Assembly (NCBI GenBank): GCA_012518215.1
Contig: JAAYSV010000008.1
Span: forward strand, 102,452 to 166,451
Length of the DNA: 64,000 nucleotides
From: Bacillota bacterium
Lineage (GTDB): Bacteria; Bacillota; Dethiobacteria; DTU022; PWGO01
Direction of reading: 5' to 3'
Each line of letters opens with the position of its first letter. Position 1 is the stretch's first letter. Of this stretch, positions 35,446-45,286 are shown piece by piece. Below the pieces are notes generated by a model. That model was not told the DNA's origin. It did no database searches and saw only the letters and a program-made list of their open reading frames with translations. The position numbers were made by a program, and so were the translations under genes.

Positions 35446-35645
35446 AAAAAACCCCGCCGTGCCGTGAACCGATCGTTTTGAACTTGTCCCTCTCAAAGTG
35501 GGTACCCTCCTACGATGTTTGTATGTCCCCTACCTGGAGGGCTTATACGCCGATCGTAAAGCCAGGTTCCCTTTGTATCCCTGTTAGCTCAAAACTTTAT
35601 GCGGTAAACACGTACAAAGCAGGGTTGTTTTCGAAACGGTTTTGC
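35444..35645 (-). ncRNA. ssrS: Probable 6S RNA (SsrS/BsrA-type)
   Basis: The 433-base gap between aspS and mgtE contains an RNA of about 200 bases, transcribed on the minus strand, that folds almost end to end as one rod. The closing stem pairs CCCTGC, CGTG, ACCG and GTTTTGAGCT (35592-35625 region) with AGTTCAAAAC, CGGT, CACG and GCGGGG on the 3' side. Inside lies an open bubble with purine-rich strands, then paired CAAAGGG/CCCACTTTG and TACGAT/ATCGTA stems and a terminal hairpin. A U tract follows at 35444-35451. A rod with a central bubble is the hallmark of 6S RNA, which inhibits sigma-A RNA polymerase. B. subtilis 6S-1 also lies downstream of aspS. Pairing was done by eye. Confidence 0.72.
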
Positions 35646-35651
35646 AATGCA

Positions 35652-35680
35652 ATAATACCATACCATCATTGCAAAATCAA
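35652..35680 (-). promoter_or_regulatory. Promoter of the presumed 6S RNA
   Basis: TTGATT (35675-35680) and TATTAT (35652-35657) on the minus strand have a 17-base spacer; transcription would start near 35645, the 5' edge of the rod. The remaining 132 bases up to aspS (35681-35812) hold nothing I recognise. Confidence 0.6.
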
Positions 35681-35812
35681 GCTGTCGGCCCTTCCGCGTT
35701 CATCCCTGTTAATTAAGATAACCCTATTTTTTCAGATTAAACCTCCATGACAGCGATGTTGTGCTGAATGGCCGTACAGCCAGGGGGTGCCATCCCCACG
35801 GTTGCAGGGATA

Positions 35813-37606
35813 TCACTCGTTACCGCCCCTGGATTTCTCGGGCTTCGCCGTTGCCACCCTGATGTGAAGTTCCTTCAGCTGCCGGTCATTGACAGGTGCA
35901 GGCGCACCGGTCAGGAGACAGGCGGCATGCGCCGTTTTGGGAAAAGGAATTACCTCCCTTATACTCTGATCTCCGGCCAGGAGCATGATCAAACGGTCAA
36001 GTCCGAAAGCGATACCTCCATGCGGTGGAGCACCATATTCAAAAGCCTCGAGAAGAAACCCGAATTTTTCCGCGGCGGCAGCAGCATCAATACCCATCAA
36101 TTTGAACATGCGTTCCTGCAATTTTCGCTGATGAATCCTGATACTCCCACCCCCGATTTCCACACCGTTCAGCACCAGGTCATAGGCCCGGGCGCGCACC
36201 TTCAGGGGCTCTGCCTCCAGCAGAGGCACGTCCTCTTCCAGCGGAGCGGTAAACGGATGATGTATGGATACATGCCTTTTCTCTTCCGGATCATACTCCA
36301 GCAATGGAAAATCGACGATCCAGACAAACCGGTCATCTGTTGTAGAGATAGAATCGGTTTTCCCCAGTTTCAGGCGGAGAAGGCCCAGGACCGAACAAAC
36401 CGTCTTCCGGTCATCGGCCACAAATAAAAGCAAGTCTTCTTCCTCGGCCATGGTCTTTCCGCCAATTTCATCCAGAATATCCGGCGCAAAAAATTTACTG
36501 ATGGGGGATTTCCAGCCTTCCGCAGTCTTGACCATCCAGGCCAGCCCGCTTGCCCCCGATTCACGAGCATAAACGACCAGATCATCGATCATCTTGCGGG
36601 AAAAATGGGCCCCTCCGGGAACCCGCAACCCTTTTACCACCCCGCCCCTGTGGATCGCCTCCTTGAACACCCTGAAGTTGCTTCTGGCCGCCGCCGCGGA
36701 GACATCGGTCAATTCCATTCCTATACGCAAGTCAGGTTTGTCGGTTCCGAATCGATCCATGGCCTCCCGGAAACTTATTCTTGGAAATGGCTCCAGTTCA
36801 CGCCCCTTTATCTCTTTCCACAACCTTCCAAGCATCGATTCAACGACCCCGAATATCTCCTCCTGGTCGGTAAAAGACAGCTCCATGTCTATCTGGGTAA
36901 ACTCGGGCTGCCGATCGGCTCTAAGGTCCTCATCCCTGAAACAACGGGCTATCTGGAAGTAGCGTTCCACCCCTGCTACCATGAGAAGCTGTTTGAAAAG
37001 CTGGGGGGATTGGGGCAATGCAAAGAATGATCCAGCCCGGAGACGTCCGGGAACAAGGTAATCACGCGCTCCTTCGGGGGTACTTCTCGTCAGCATCGGC
37101 GTCTCCACCTCGATGAAACCCTCGCGATCAAGGCAATCCCTGATAATCCTGACAATATCATGCCTGAGGCGAAGTTTTTTGAACATTTCCGGCCGCCGCA
37201 GATCCAGGTAACGGTATCTCAGCCTCAGATTTTCATCGACATGGATACCATCTTCGATATAGAATGGCGGTGTTCGGGAAGGGTTGATCGTCGCCATGTC
37301 TTTCACCCTGATCTCTATTTCCCCGGTTGGCAGTTTGGGATTCACGGTGTCCGCCGAACGGCTTGCCACCGTACCGTCTGCAACAATCACATATTCCCCC
37401 CTGAGCCGTTCTGCCGCTTTGAACAGATCCGGGTTCACATCATGATCAAATACAAGCTGGACCAGGCCGGTGCGATCCCTCAGGTCAACAAAGATCAGCC
37501 CTCCATGGTCCCTTGAACCCTGAACCCAGCCGGCAAGAACAACCCTTCTGCCTTCGTCCCCATTCCTCAGCTCCCCGCACCAATGAGTCCTTTTCAACCT
37601 CATCAT
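35813..37606 (-). CDS. aspS: Aspartyl-tRNA synthetase
   Basis: The 597-residue class IIb synthetase has the N-terminal OB-fold anticodon-binding domain (VVLAGWVQGSRDHGGLIFVDLRD), motif 2 (ARCFRDEDLRADRQPEFTQI), the bacterial GAD insertion in the middle, and motif 3 (GIAFGLDRLIMLLAG). It charges tRNA-Asp (possibly also tRNA-Asn). It lies 12 bases after hisS, a conserved Bacillota pair, and upstream of the 6S candidate. Confidence 0.98.
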   Translation of the reverse strand: MMRLKRTHWCGELRNGDEGRRVVLAGWVQGSRDHGGLIFVDLRDRTGLVQLVFDHDVNPDLFKAAERLRGEYVIVADGTVASRSADTVNPKLPTGEIEIRVKDMATINPSRTPPFYIEDGIHVDENLRLRYRYLDLRRPEMFKKLRLRHDIVRIIRDCLDREGFIEVETPMLTRSTPEGARDYLVPGRLRAGSFFALPQSPQLFKQLLMVAGVERYFQIARCFRDEDLRADRQPEFTQIDMELSFTDQEEIFGVVESMLGRLWKEIKGRELEPFPRISFREAMDRFGTDKPDLRIGMELTDVSAAAARSNFRVFKEAIHRGGVVKGLRVPGGAHFSRKMIDDLVVYARESGASGLAWMVKTAEGWKSPISKFFAPDILDEIGGKTMAEEEDLLLFVADDRKTVCSVLGLLRLKLGKTDSISTTDDRFVWIVDFPLLEYDPEEKRHVSIHHPFTAPLEEDVPLLEAEPLKVRARAYDLVLNGVEIGGGSIRIHQRKLQERMFKLMGIDAAAAAEKFGFLLEAFEYGAPPHGGIAFGLDRLIMLLAGDQSIREVIPFPKTAHAACLLTGAPAPVNDRQLKELHIRVATAKPEKSRGGNE

Positions 37607-37618
37607 CCTGCCCTCCCG

Positions 37619-38881
37619 CTAGATAGAATCCCTGTCCTCACGTATCAATGCAATGGCTTCCGCCAGAGTGAATTCGTCCTGTTTTCCCGTGTTCATGTTC
37701 CTTAGCGTTACCTTTCCCCGCTTCTCTTCACGTTCTCCCAGAATTATTACATGGGAAAAGTCTTTTTTCCCCGCATATTTCATCGTGGCTTTCATGCTTC
37801 GGCCCCCGAAATCAACTTCCGCCGCAATGCCCGCACGGCGGATCTCTGCCACTATCTTCAGTGATGGTAACAGGCGAGAATCCGTATCGGCGATCACGAA
37901 TACCCTGGCCTGCCCCCTTCCTTCCCGGCCCCGGCCTTCCAGTGAAAGCAAGATCCTGTCCATTCCCATCGCTACCCCCACGGCAGGCGTATGCTCCCCG
38001 CCAAGGATTTCGACAAGATTGTCATAGCGACCCCCTCCGCCGATCGAATTCTGCGCACCCAGGTCATCGCTGACAAATTCAAACGCTGTGCGGGTATAAT
38101 AATCAAGCCCCCGAACCAGCCCGGGGTCCACCTTGAAGTCCACGCCAAGTTTGATCAGGTAGTCCTGAACCGTCTCGAAATGGGTCCGACAGCCAGGGCA
38201 AAGATTGAAAGTTATCTCCGGGGCATCCCGGAACAGATCCCGGCATGATTTCGTCTTGCAGTCGAGAATCCTCAAGGGATTGCTTTCAAAGCGAACCCGG
38301 CAGTGTGAACATAGTTCTTCCCGGTGCGGGGCGAGGTGGGCGAGCAGGCGCTCCTGATAGAGCGGACGGCAGTCGGAACAGCCCACACTGTTCAGGAGAA
38401 GAACGGTCTTCTCCAACCCGATCAGATCGAGGAAGTCCCGGGCCAGGCATATTACCTCCACATCGGCCGCCGGCCGCTCCGATCCGAAACACTCCACCCC
38501 GAATTGAAAAAACTGGCGGTAACGCCCCAATTGGGGGTTGTCATGGCGAAACATCGGACCATAATAATAGAACTTGATCGGCTGGGGCAGGGCATCGAAA
38601 CGATGCTCCAGATAAGCCCTCACTATCGATGCGGTTCCCTCCGGCCTGAGAGCAATATCCCTTCCTCCCCTATCTTTGAAGCTGTACATTTCCCTGGCCA
38701 CGATGTCCGTGTCCTCGCCGACACTGCGTGAGAACACTTCCGTGTATTCAAAGATGGGCGTGCGTATCTCCCGGTAACCATAGTTACGGGCAACCTCGTG
38801 CAGTTTCTCCTCCAGATGGTACCAGTCCCTCATCTCGTCAGGGACGATGTCACGGGTACCCCGGGGAACTCTTATCCTCAT
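37619..38881 (-). CDS. hisS: Histidyl-tRNA synthetase
   Basis: ATG 38881 (420 residues) has GGAGGG at good spacing and gives the usual start MRIRVPRGTRDIVPDE; the frame runs to 38902. Class II motif 2 (YYYGPMFRHDNPQLGRYRQF), the His-specific blocks VRGLDYYTRTAFEF and SIGGGGRYDNL, and the C-terminal anticodon domain are all present. It charges tRNA-His. I find no T-box upstream. Confidence 0.98.
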   Translation of the reverse strand: MRIRVPRGTRDIVPDEMRDWYHLEEKLHEVARNYGYREIRTPIFEYTEVFSRSVGEDTDIVAREMYSFKDRGGRDIALRPEGTASIVRAYLEHRFDALPQPIKFYYYGPMFRHDNPQLGRYRQFFQFGVECFGSERPAADVEVICLARDFLDLIGLEKTVLLLNSVGCSDCRPLYQERLLAHLAPHREELCSHCRVRFESNPLRILDCKTKSCRDLFRDAPEITFNLCPGCRTHFETVQDYLIKLGVDFKVDPGLVRGLDYYTRTAFEFVSDDLGAQNSIGGGGRYDNLVEILGGEHTPAVGVAMGMDRILLSLEGRGREGRGQARVFVIADTDSRLLPSLKIVAEIRRAGIAAEVDFGGRSMKATMKYAGKKDFSHVIILGEREEKRGKVTLRNMNTGKQDEFTLAEAIALIREDRDSI

Positions 38882-39209
38882 TCTTCTCCCTCCGCCATCC
38901 AATCCCCTGGTAACAGGAATGGTTTCATTCTATATAAATTTGTAGATCCGTTCAAGTTGTCGGCTCCAGGGCCTGCTTCTTCAACGTGGTTTGATTTTTC
39001 GCCAGCCCCGGCAGCAGGCGCGCCCTGTTACTTGTATTTGCTTCCCGGCATAACATCATGAAGGCAGCTTTCCAGCTGTTTCCCCCGGAGCCCGGAAAGT
39101 CCCGGAATGTTCCCAGGGGGATCGCCGCCGGCAACGGTTTTACCCGGAAAGGATAGCCGCAATCCCTTCCAGTATGTCTGCTACAGGTTTCCTGTGTCTT
39201 CGAGGCTGA
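38882..39209 (-). other. 328-base gap between dtd and hisS with a probable hisS promoter
   Basis: On the minus strand TTGAAC (38950-38955) and TAGAAT (38928-38933) are 16 bases apart, a plausible promoter for hisS-aspS about 45 bases before hisS. The rest holds no gene I recognise and no T-box. A short open stretch after dtd (about 39140-39205) would read RRHRKPVADILEGIAAILSG in the +1 frame relative to dtd; it could be a degraded tail or chance. Confidence 0.5.
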
Positions 39210-39659
39210 TCAGAATAACTTTTTGCTGTCCAGCATGATCGTTACCGGGCCGTCATTTTCCATCTCCACCTGCATCATGGCACCGAATTGACCTGTTTCC
39301 ACGTGCAGCCCTCTTTCCTTCAGTGCGGAACAAAAATCGAGATAAAGCCCGGCGGCCACCTCCGGCCTTGCTGCTGCGGTGAAGCTGGGCCGATTTCCCT
39401 TCCGGCAATCACCAAAAAGGGTAAATTGCGAGATGCAGAGCAGGCTTCCACCGGTCTCCCTGATGGAACGATTCATCTTGCCGCTCTCATCTTCAAAGAT
39501 GCGCAGTGACTGTATCTTGTCGGCCAGGTATCTGATATCATCGGGTCCATCTCCTGCTGCCACGCCAATAAAGATGACCATACCCTTGCCGATCTTCCCC
39601 AGGATGCGGGTATCAACCCTGACCCGTGCATGGGTAACCCTCTGCACTATGACTCTCAT
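39210..39659 (-). CDS. dtd: D-aminoacyl-tRNA deacylase
   Basis: The 149-residue protein has the two DTD signatures: the active-site SQFTL within GSLLCISQFTLFGDCRKGNR (about residues 70-89) and the cross-subunit Gly-cisPro block NDGPVTIMLDSK. It removes D-amino acids (and glycine) from mischarged tRNA. It follows relA by 18 bases, as in other Bacillota. Confidence 0.97.
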   Translation of the reverse strand: MRVIVQRVTHARVRVDTRILGKIGKGMVIFIGVAAGDGPDDIRYLADKIQSLRIFEDESGKMNRSIRETGGSLLCISQFTLFGDCRKGNRPSFTAAARPEVAAGLYLDFCSALKERGLHVETGQFGAMMQVEMENDGPVTIMLDSKKLF

Positions 39660-39677
39660 CTCCGGTTTTCCCCTTTG

Positions 39678-41858
39678 CTAGGTAGATGTATGACGGCGGA
39701 CGGAAATAACGTCCTCGACCTTCTTGATGTTGTTTATGATTTGCTGGAGATGATCGTGGTCCTTTACCATCATAACCAGATTTATGGTCGATATGAAATT
39801 TCTGTCCGTCCTGCCTTCCACGGCCGTGATGTTTATTTTTTTCTCGCTGATCGCGGAGACGATATCGGAAAGAAGCCTGGGCCTGTCTGAAGCAGAAATT
39901 TCTATCTCCACCGGATAAAGGGTATCGGGATCATCCAGCCATGAAGCGTCCACGAGCCGCTCGGGGGCAATCTTGTCACCCCTGATATTTATGCAGTCCT
40001 TGCGATGGACCGATATCCCCCGACCCATGGTGACTACCCCCTGGATCTCGTCGCCGGGGACCGGGTTGCAACAACGGGCAAAGCGGGTAAGGATATTGTC
40101 CAGGCCATGTATACATACCCCCTTGTCTCCCTGAAGAGCCTTCCCCGTTTTTTTCCCGAATTCCGGCAAAACCAGCTTCTCCTCGGAACCGTATTTCTTC
40201 GCGTATTCTTCTTTCAGACGGCCGATAACCTGGTTTGTGCTGACACCCCCGTAGCCCACCGCCGCATACAGATCATCGGCATTGTGGATATTGAAACGGT
40301 TGCCCACGGCCTCGATGAGGCTATCTTTCAACAAATAGGAAGGGTTGGTTCCCTGACGCCGGAGCCCCTTCTCCAGAAGTTCCCTTCCCTTCTCGATGTT
40401 CTCCTCCCGGCGCTCTTTCTTGAACCAGGCCCGGATACGGCTCCTGGCCGTGGAAGTCTTTACCATCTTCAGCCAATCCCGGCTCGGGGACCCCTGTTTG
40501 CTGGTGATTATCTCCACGATATCGCCGGTCTTGAGGACATAATCAAGGGGTACAAGCCTGCCGCTGACCCGACAACCGACACACCTGTTGCCAATGTCGG
40601 TATGAATACGGTAGGCAAAATCAAGGGGTATGGCCCCCGAAGGCAGATCGATAACGTCCCCCCTGGGAGTGAAAACAAAAACTTCGTCCGTGAAAAGATC
40701 CAGTTTGATGTTTTCTACAAATTCCAGGGCATCTCGTGAATCCTGCTGCCATTCCAGGAGTTGCCGCAACCAGGACAATTTTTTGATGAATTCCTGATCT
40801 TCCCCTTTGTGTTTTTCCTTGTAGTACCAGTGGGCAGCAATCCCGTATTCGGCAGTACGGTGCATGTCCCAGGTACGTATCTGGATCTCGATCAACTCGT
40901 TTTCTGCCCCCACCACCGTGGTGTGAAGGGACTGATACATGTTGGGCTTGGGCATGGCGATAAAATCCTTGAATCTTCCCGGTATCGGCCTCCAGATGGT
41001 ATGCACCACGCCGAGGGCACCGTAGCAATCTTTCACAGTGTCAACGATGATCCTTATGGCCGTGAGGTCGTAAATTTCCGACAACTTCTTGTTCTGCTGC
41101 TTCATCTTCATGTAGATGCTGAAAAGGTGTTTGGGACGGCCCTGTATCTCGGAAGGGATGCTGACTCTTTCCAGATTGGATTGCAGCACCTTGATCGCCT
41201 TGTTGATAAAATCTTCCCTCTCCTGGCGTTTCTTGGCCAGTTTATCCACGAGATCGTAATATTTCTCCTGCTGCAGGTAGCGGAAAGCAAGGTCCTCCAT
41301 CTCACCCTTTATCTTGTAAATCCCCAGCCGGTGGGCCAGGGGGGCATATATATCAAGCGTCTCCCGGGCGATCTCCTTCTGCTTGTCGGCATGCAGGTGG
41401 CGAAGAGTTCTGAGATTGTGGGTGCGGTCTGCCAGCTTGATCAGGATAACCCGTATGTCCTGGGCCATGGCCAGAAACATCTTGCGCAACGTTTCTGCCT
41501 GCTGTTCTTCCTTGGTTTTGAATTCCAGCCGGCTCAGCTTGGTAACCCCATCGACGAGGAGTCCGATCTCCGAACCGAACTCTTTCTCCAGGGCCTCGAT
41601 CGTAACTTCGGTATCCTCGACCACATCATGAAGAATTCCGGCCACGATGGTCACGGGGTCAAGTTCCAGTTCTGCCAGTATCATGGCTACACCCAGGGGG
41701 TGCACGATATATGATTCCCCGGACACCCGTTTCTGCCCGGAATGAGCCTGCAGGGCAAAATTGTATGCCTTCATTATTTCCTTCCAGGCATCAGAATCGG
41801 GATAGTGGGTATCTATGATTTTTTTCAGCTCTTCAAGTTCCTTCTCTTTTACAGCCAA
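39678..41858 (-). CDS. relA: RelA/SpoT-type bifunctional (p)ppGpp synthetase/hydrolase
   Basis: TTG 41858 (726 residues) is preferred, with AGGTGGGG eight bases upstream inside the end of recJ; the frame extends to 41912. The N-terminal HD hydrolase domain is intact (AGILHDVVEDTEVTIEALE), and the synthetase domain has PGRFKDFIAMPKPNMYQSLH, with the RxKD motif typical of bifunctional Rel. TGS, zinc-finger-like and ACT domains follow. It makes and degrades (p)ppGpp in response to uncharged tRNA on the ribosome. The apt gene often found between recJ and relA is absent. Confidence 0.97.
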   Translation of the reverse strand: MAVKEKELEELKKIIDTHYPDSDAWKEIMKAYNFALQAHSGQKRVSGESYIVHPLGVAMILAELELDPVTIVAGILHDVVEDTEVTIEALEKEFGSEIGLLVDGVTKLSRLEFKTKEEQQAETLRKMFLAMAQDIRVILIKLADRTHNLRTLRHLHADKQKEIARETLDIYAPLAHRLGIYKIKGEMEDLAFRYLQQEKYYDLVDKLAKKRQEREDFINKAIKVLQSNLERVSIPSEIQGRPKHLFSIYMKMKQQNKKLSEIYDLTAIRIIVDTVKDCYGALGVVHTIWRPIPGRFKDFIAMPKPNMYQSLHTTVVGAENELIEIQIRTWDMHRTAEYGIAAHWYYKEKHKGEDQEFIKKLSWLRQLLEWQQDSRDALEFVENIKLDLFTDEVFVFTPRGDVIDLPSGAIPLDFAYRIHTDIGNRCVGCRVSGRLVPLDYVLKTGDIVEIITSKQGSPSRDWLKMVKTSTARSRIRAWFKKERREENIEKGRELLEKGLRRQGTNPSYLLKDSLIEAVGNRFNIHNADDLYAAVGYGGVSTNQVIGRLKEEYAKKYGSEEKLVLPEFGKKTGKALQGDKGVCIHGLDNILTRFARCCNPVPGDEIQGVVTMGRGISVHRKDCINIRGDKIAPERLVDASWLDDPDTLYPVEIEISASDRPRLLSDIVSAISEKKINITAVEGRTDRNFISTINLVMMVKDHDHLQQIINNIKKVEDVISVRRHTST

Positions 41859-41863
41859 CCCTG

Positions 41864-44311
41864 TTACCCCACCTGTTCTTTTTTCCGTTTTATCCCTTCC
41901 ATGTAGGCACACAGATCCTGCGGGCCGCTTTCCAGAAGGAATTTCTGGTAAGCCAGGGATTCCTCTTTCAGCTCTGAACCCTGGCGGTAGATGGCCGAAT
42001 CTGCCAGTTTTTCACTGATCGCCTCTCCGGAGCCGACAGCAAAACCTCCCGCGGGGTTTTTCTCTATAACTCCTATTTCCGCCAGTATGTCCGTACATCG
42101 ATCCTGCATCGCCCGGGTCATCGACCCTGCCGGGAATCTTTCACGGAGCTCATCCCATTTTTCGGGAGAAAAGACGCGATTTTTCCCCGCCAGCGCCAAC
42201 ATCAGCGCGTGGAATTCTTCCACCTGCCCGGCAGTGGGAATCGCCGCCCTGACAATCCTGTCATTGAACTCCCTGTCCTTTTCATGGAACAGGAGATGAA
42301 CCTTGAGGCCACCGGAAGCGGACACCACCACCCGTTCCATGATATCGGGCAACATGGGAAGATGATAGAAAACAATCTCACCACCGTGGCCCCGGAAATC
42401 ATCCTCCGTGAACCGGGAACGGATAAACCTTGTCCCTGCCGGCAGTTCCAGCTTGTTCCGTATACGAGAATATTGCCTCTCGTTGCCGACATAGATCAGG
42501 GGTTTCACACAATGTTCCAGCAACCCTTCCAGGCAAGAAATCCTGTCGCCGTGAAGGCGGTAGTCAAACAATTCGATGCCGCCTTCGCAAACATCGGCCC
42601 GTGCACCTGTGTGGGCAATATCCTTGATTTCCATATCCAGGACAGGGCGATCACGCCACCATCCGTGTTTCAATGTAACAGCTATGTCGACTTTCTGGCC
42701 AGGGGCAATCTTGTCTTTGTACCTGTCGGCAAAGAAATAGATCGGATCGATATGTACGTCATTTTTGAACAAATTCAATTTCAGATGGTTCCCGCCCCTG
42801 CCGACCATCCGCAGCCGATTTACTTCCCACCCCTTTGTGCCAAAGCAAGGATATTCATTTCCTTCCCCGAAAGGGGCCAGTTTTTCCAGCTGCCCGGCCA
42901 GTTCCATATCGATTTCCGGCCCGGCCAACTCCCCATCAAGTTCAAGACTGGGGATCATCTCCTTCAGTTCCCGTTTCCGGACTGCAGCCGACAGCCGCTC
43001 CCTCAATTTTTCAATGTTGGCACGCCTGATCGTCAACCCCGCCGCCTGCCCATGACCGCCGTAGCTTTCAAGCAACGGGCTGAATTTTCCCAGAGCCTTC
43101 GTGATATCAAAACCGGGGATACTGCGCGCCGAACCCCTGGCCCTGTCGCCGTCGATGCTCAGCAGCACCGCGGGCAGATTGTACTCGTCCACCAGTTTCG
43201 AAGCGACAATACCGATTACTCCGTGAGGCCATCCTTCCTTTTCCAGAAGAATGATATCTTCCGGACTGCCGCCGTAAAGATCGTCAATCATCTGCCGGGT
43301 TTCACCATTTACAGCATCGGCAAGGTTGCGGCGCTTCTCGTTCTCTCCGACCAGGAAAAGAGCGGTTTCCTTCGCCTCCCCCGCCTGATGATGGAGCAAC
43401 AGTTCTACCGCCGGATCTGCCGTTCCCAGGCGGCCGGCAGCATTCAAAATCGGTGCCAGCACGAAAGCCAGTTCCCTGGTGGTTATTATTTTATCGTCGA
43501 GGTCGGTGGCCTCGATCAATGCTTTCAAACCCGGCCACGGGTTGGCATTTACCTTTTCCAGCCCATGAAAGGTCAGCACCCGGTTCTCGTCAATCAGTGG
43601 TACAATGTCGGCCACCGTCCCCAGGGCTACGAGATCGAGATATTCATGTGTCTCGAGGTTCTCGCCCATCCTCTCCTCGAGGGCACAGAGAAGTTTGAAA
43701 GCCACCCCCACCCCCGCCAATGATTTCCAGGGGTAGGAACAGCCCTCCTGCAGGGGGTTGACCAGCGCTGCCGCCCCCTCCAGTTTCGGGCCCATCTGGT
43801 AATGGTGGTCCGTGATGACAACATCCACCCCCATGCTGTGGCCGAAAAGCACTTCCTCCCTGGCGTTCACCCCGCAGTCAACGGTAACGATAAGCGTGTA
43901 ACCTTTTTCATGGTAATCCTCGATCACTTCTTTCTGCAACCCGTAGCCTTCCTGAAAACGGCTGGGCAGAAAATAACTCACACATGCTCCGAGGCTTTTC
44001 AGTGCGGTGACCAGCAATGCCGTCGCCGTGATCCCATCAACATCATAATCGCCATAGATAAGAATTTTTTCATGTTTTTCCAGTGCCTGCAGAAGTCGAT
44101 TCACGGCCGCATCCATCCCCTTCATCTCCCAGGGAGAGTAAAGGGCATCGAGTGAAGGGCTCAAAAAATACCGGGCTTCCGCGGCCGAAGTTACACCGCG
44201 GTTGACCAGGACGCCGGCGACAGAAGGAAGGATACTCAGTTCCCGGCTCAGTTCCTCAACCAGGCCGGATTGAAACCGGGGATATCTCCATGATCTGGCT
44301 CCCGCATACAA
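41864..44311 (-). CDS. recJ: RecJ single-strand 5'-3' exonuclease
   Basis: The 815-residue protein has the DHH-family motifs: ILIYGDYDVDGITATALLVT, VVITDHHYQ and, in the DHHA1 domain, SYGGHGQAAGLTI. The C-terminal ~250 residues form the extension common in Bacillota RecJ. It degrades single-stranded DNA during repair and recombination. The start is TTG 44311 with GAGGGGG eight bases upstream. It lies between secF and relA. Confidence 0.97.
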   Translation of the reverse strand: MYAGARSWRYPRFQSGLVEELSRELSILPSVAGVLVNRGVTSAAEARYFLSPSLDALYSPWEMKGMDAAVNRLLQALEKHEKILIYGDYDVDGITATALLVTALKSLGACVSYFLPSRFQEGYGLQKEVIEDYHEKGYTLIVTVDCGVNAREEVLFGHSMGVDVVITDHHYQMGPKLEGAAALVNPLQEGCSYPWKSLAGVGVAFKLLCALEERMGENLETHEYLDLVALGTVADIVPLIDENRVLTFHGLEKVNANPWPGLKALIEATDLDDKIITTRELAFVLAPILNAAGRLGTADPAVELLLHHQAGEAKETALFLVGENEKRRNLADAVNGETRQMIDDLYGGSPEDIILLEKEGWPHGVIGIVASKLVDEYNLPAVLLSIDGDRARGSARSIPGFDITKALGKFSPLLESYGGHGQAAGLTIRRANIEKLRERLSAAVRKRELKEMIPSLELDGELAGPEIDMELAGQLEKLAPFGEGNEYPCFGTKGWEVNRLRMVGRGGNHLKLNLFKNDVHIDPIYFFADRYKDKIAPGQKVDIAVTLKHGWWRDRPVLDMEIKDIAHTGARADVCEGGIELFDYRLHGDRISCLEGLLEHCVKPLIYVGNERQYSRIRNKLELPAGTRFIRSRFTEDDFRGHGGEIVFYHLPMLPDIMERVVVSASGGLKVHLLFHEKDREFNDRIVRAAIPTAGQVEEFHALMLALAGKNRVFSPEKWDELRERFPAGSMTRAMQDRCTDILAEIGVIEKNPAGGFAVGSGEAISEKLADSAIYRQGSELKEESLAYQKFLLESGPQDLCAYMEGIKRKKEQVG

Positions 44312-44344
44312 GCATGATTCCCCCTCAGCAACGTCGATATCTGG

Positions 44345-45286
44345 CTAGCGCCTGGCTTTGGCCAGGCGTTGAAATTCTTTCTCTTTCATCGCCAGCCACA
44401 GCGGACTGGCCAGAAAAAGTGAAGAACAGGTTCCAATGATGACCCCCGTGGCAGTAGCCACCACAAAGACAATCAGGTCATGGCTTCCAACAAAGAGGAT
44501 AAACCCGACCAGCAGCGCTATCAAGGCCAGCAAGGTGGTCAGGGAGGTGTTGATCGAACGGGCCATGTTCTGCCTGATACTCTGATCAACCATGGCCGGG
44601 TAATCCTGCCTCTTCCTGTGCTTGATATTTTCCCTGATACGGTCGAAGATGACGATCGTATCGTTGATCGAATACCCGATGATGGTCAGCAGGGCGGCTA
44701 TGAATGTGAAATTGACCTCCATCTGCAAAATCGAGAACAACCCGACCACAAACAGAACATCGAAAGCCAGCGCGGCCATGGAGGCAATGGCAAACTTGAG
44801 TTCAAAACGGATGGTGATATAGATAACCATTCCCACCAGGCCCAGGCCCAGGGCGATCGCCGACCATCTTTTCTGCTCTTTTCCCACCGCGGCGCCGACA
44901 CTCTCCACGCGCTTGTCTTCACGATCAAGATCGGGCCAGCGGTCATAGAAAGCGCCAAGCAGATCGTCCCTGGTTTCCTCCGGTAGCAGGGCTGTCTTGA
45001 TCAGCACCCCTTCATCGGCAAGCCCCCCCCCTGCTTCCCCGGTTCTAACTTTCTGGATGGCCGCTCCTTCCAGTCCAAATTCAGCCAGTATCTCCTTCAC
45101 CTCTTCAATTTTGAAATCTTCCCCCGGATTCAACTGGATGACCGTTCCCCCGGTGAAATCTATACCCAGATTCAATCCCAGGCTACCCCAACCTTTTACA
45201 GCCATGTGATAAGTCAGGGAAGCCAGCACCAGAAGAATCAATGCACCGGAAATGATGAAGATCGTTTTGCGATGCCTGGTAATCAT
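44345..45286 (-). CDS. secF: SecF protein translocase subunit
   Basis: The 313-residue protein has six membrane segments and the SecF blocks GLNLGIDFTGGTVIQL (N-terminal) and SINDTIVIFDRIRENIKH (between helices). SecDF uses the proton gradient to help complete protein export. The ATG overlaps the secD stop by four bases, so the pair is translationally coupled; secD and secF are separate genes here, unlike the fused B. subtilis protein. Confidence 0.97.
   Translation of the reverse strand: MITRHRKTIFIISGALILLVLASLTYHMAVKGWGSLGLNLGIDFTGGTVIQLNPGEDFKIEEVKEILAEFGLEGAAIQKVRTGEAGGGLADEGVLIKTALLPEETRDDLLGAFYDRWPDLDREDKRVESVGAAVGKEQKRWSAIALGLGLVGMVIYITIRFELKFAIASMAALAFDVLFVVGLFSILQMEVNFTFIAALLTIIGYSINDTIVIFDRIRENIKHRKRQDYPAMVDQSIRQNMARSINTSLTTLLALIALLVGFILFVGSHDLIVFVVATATGVIIGTCSSLFLASPLWLAMKEKEFQRLAKARR

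Noticed and set aside
35478..35750. Plus-strand 90-codon open frame in the aspS-mgtE gap
   Set aside because: It lies across the presumed 6S RNA, lacks a ribosome-binding site, and reads like random sequence.
38882..39209. T-box for hisS-aspS
   Set aside because: No AGGGTGGTACCGCG element or terminator hairpin is present in the gap.
42209..43723. Plus-strand open frame (504 codons) opposite recJ
   Set aside because: Shadow of recJ; the recJ motifs on the minus strand are unambiguous.
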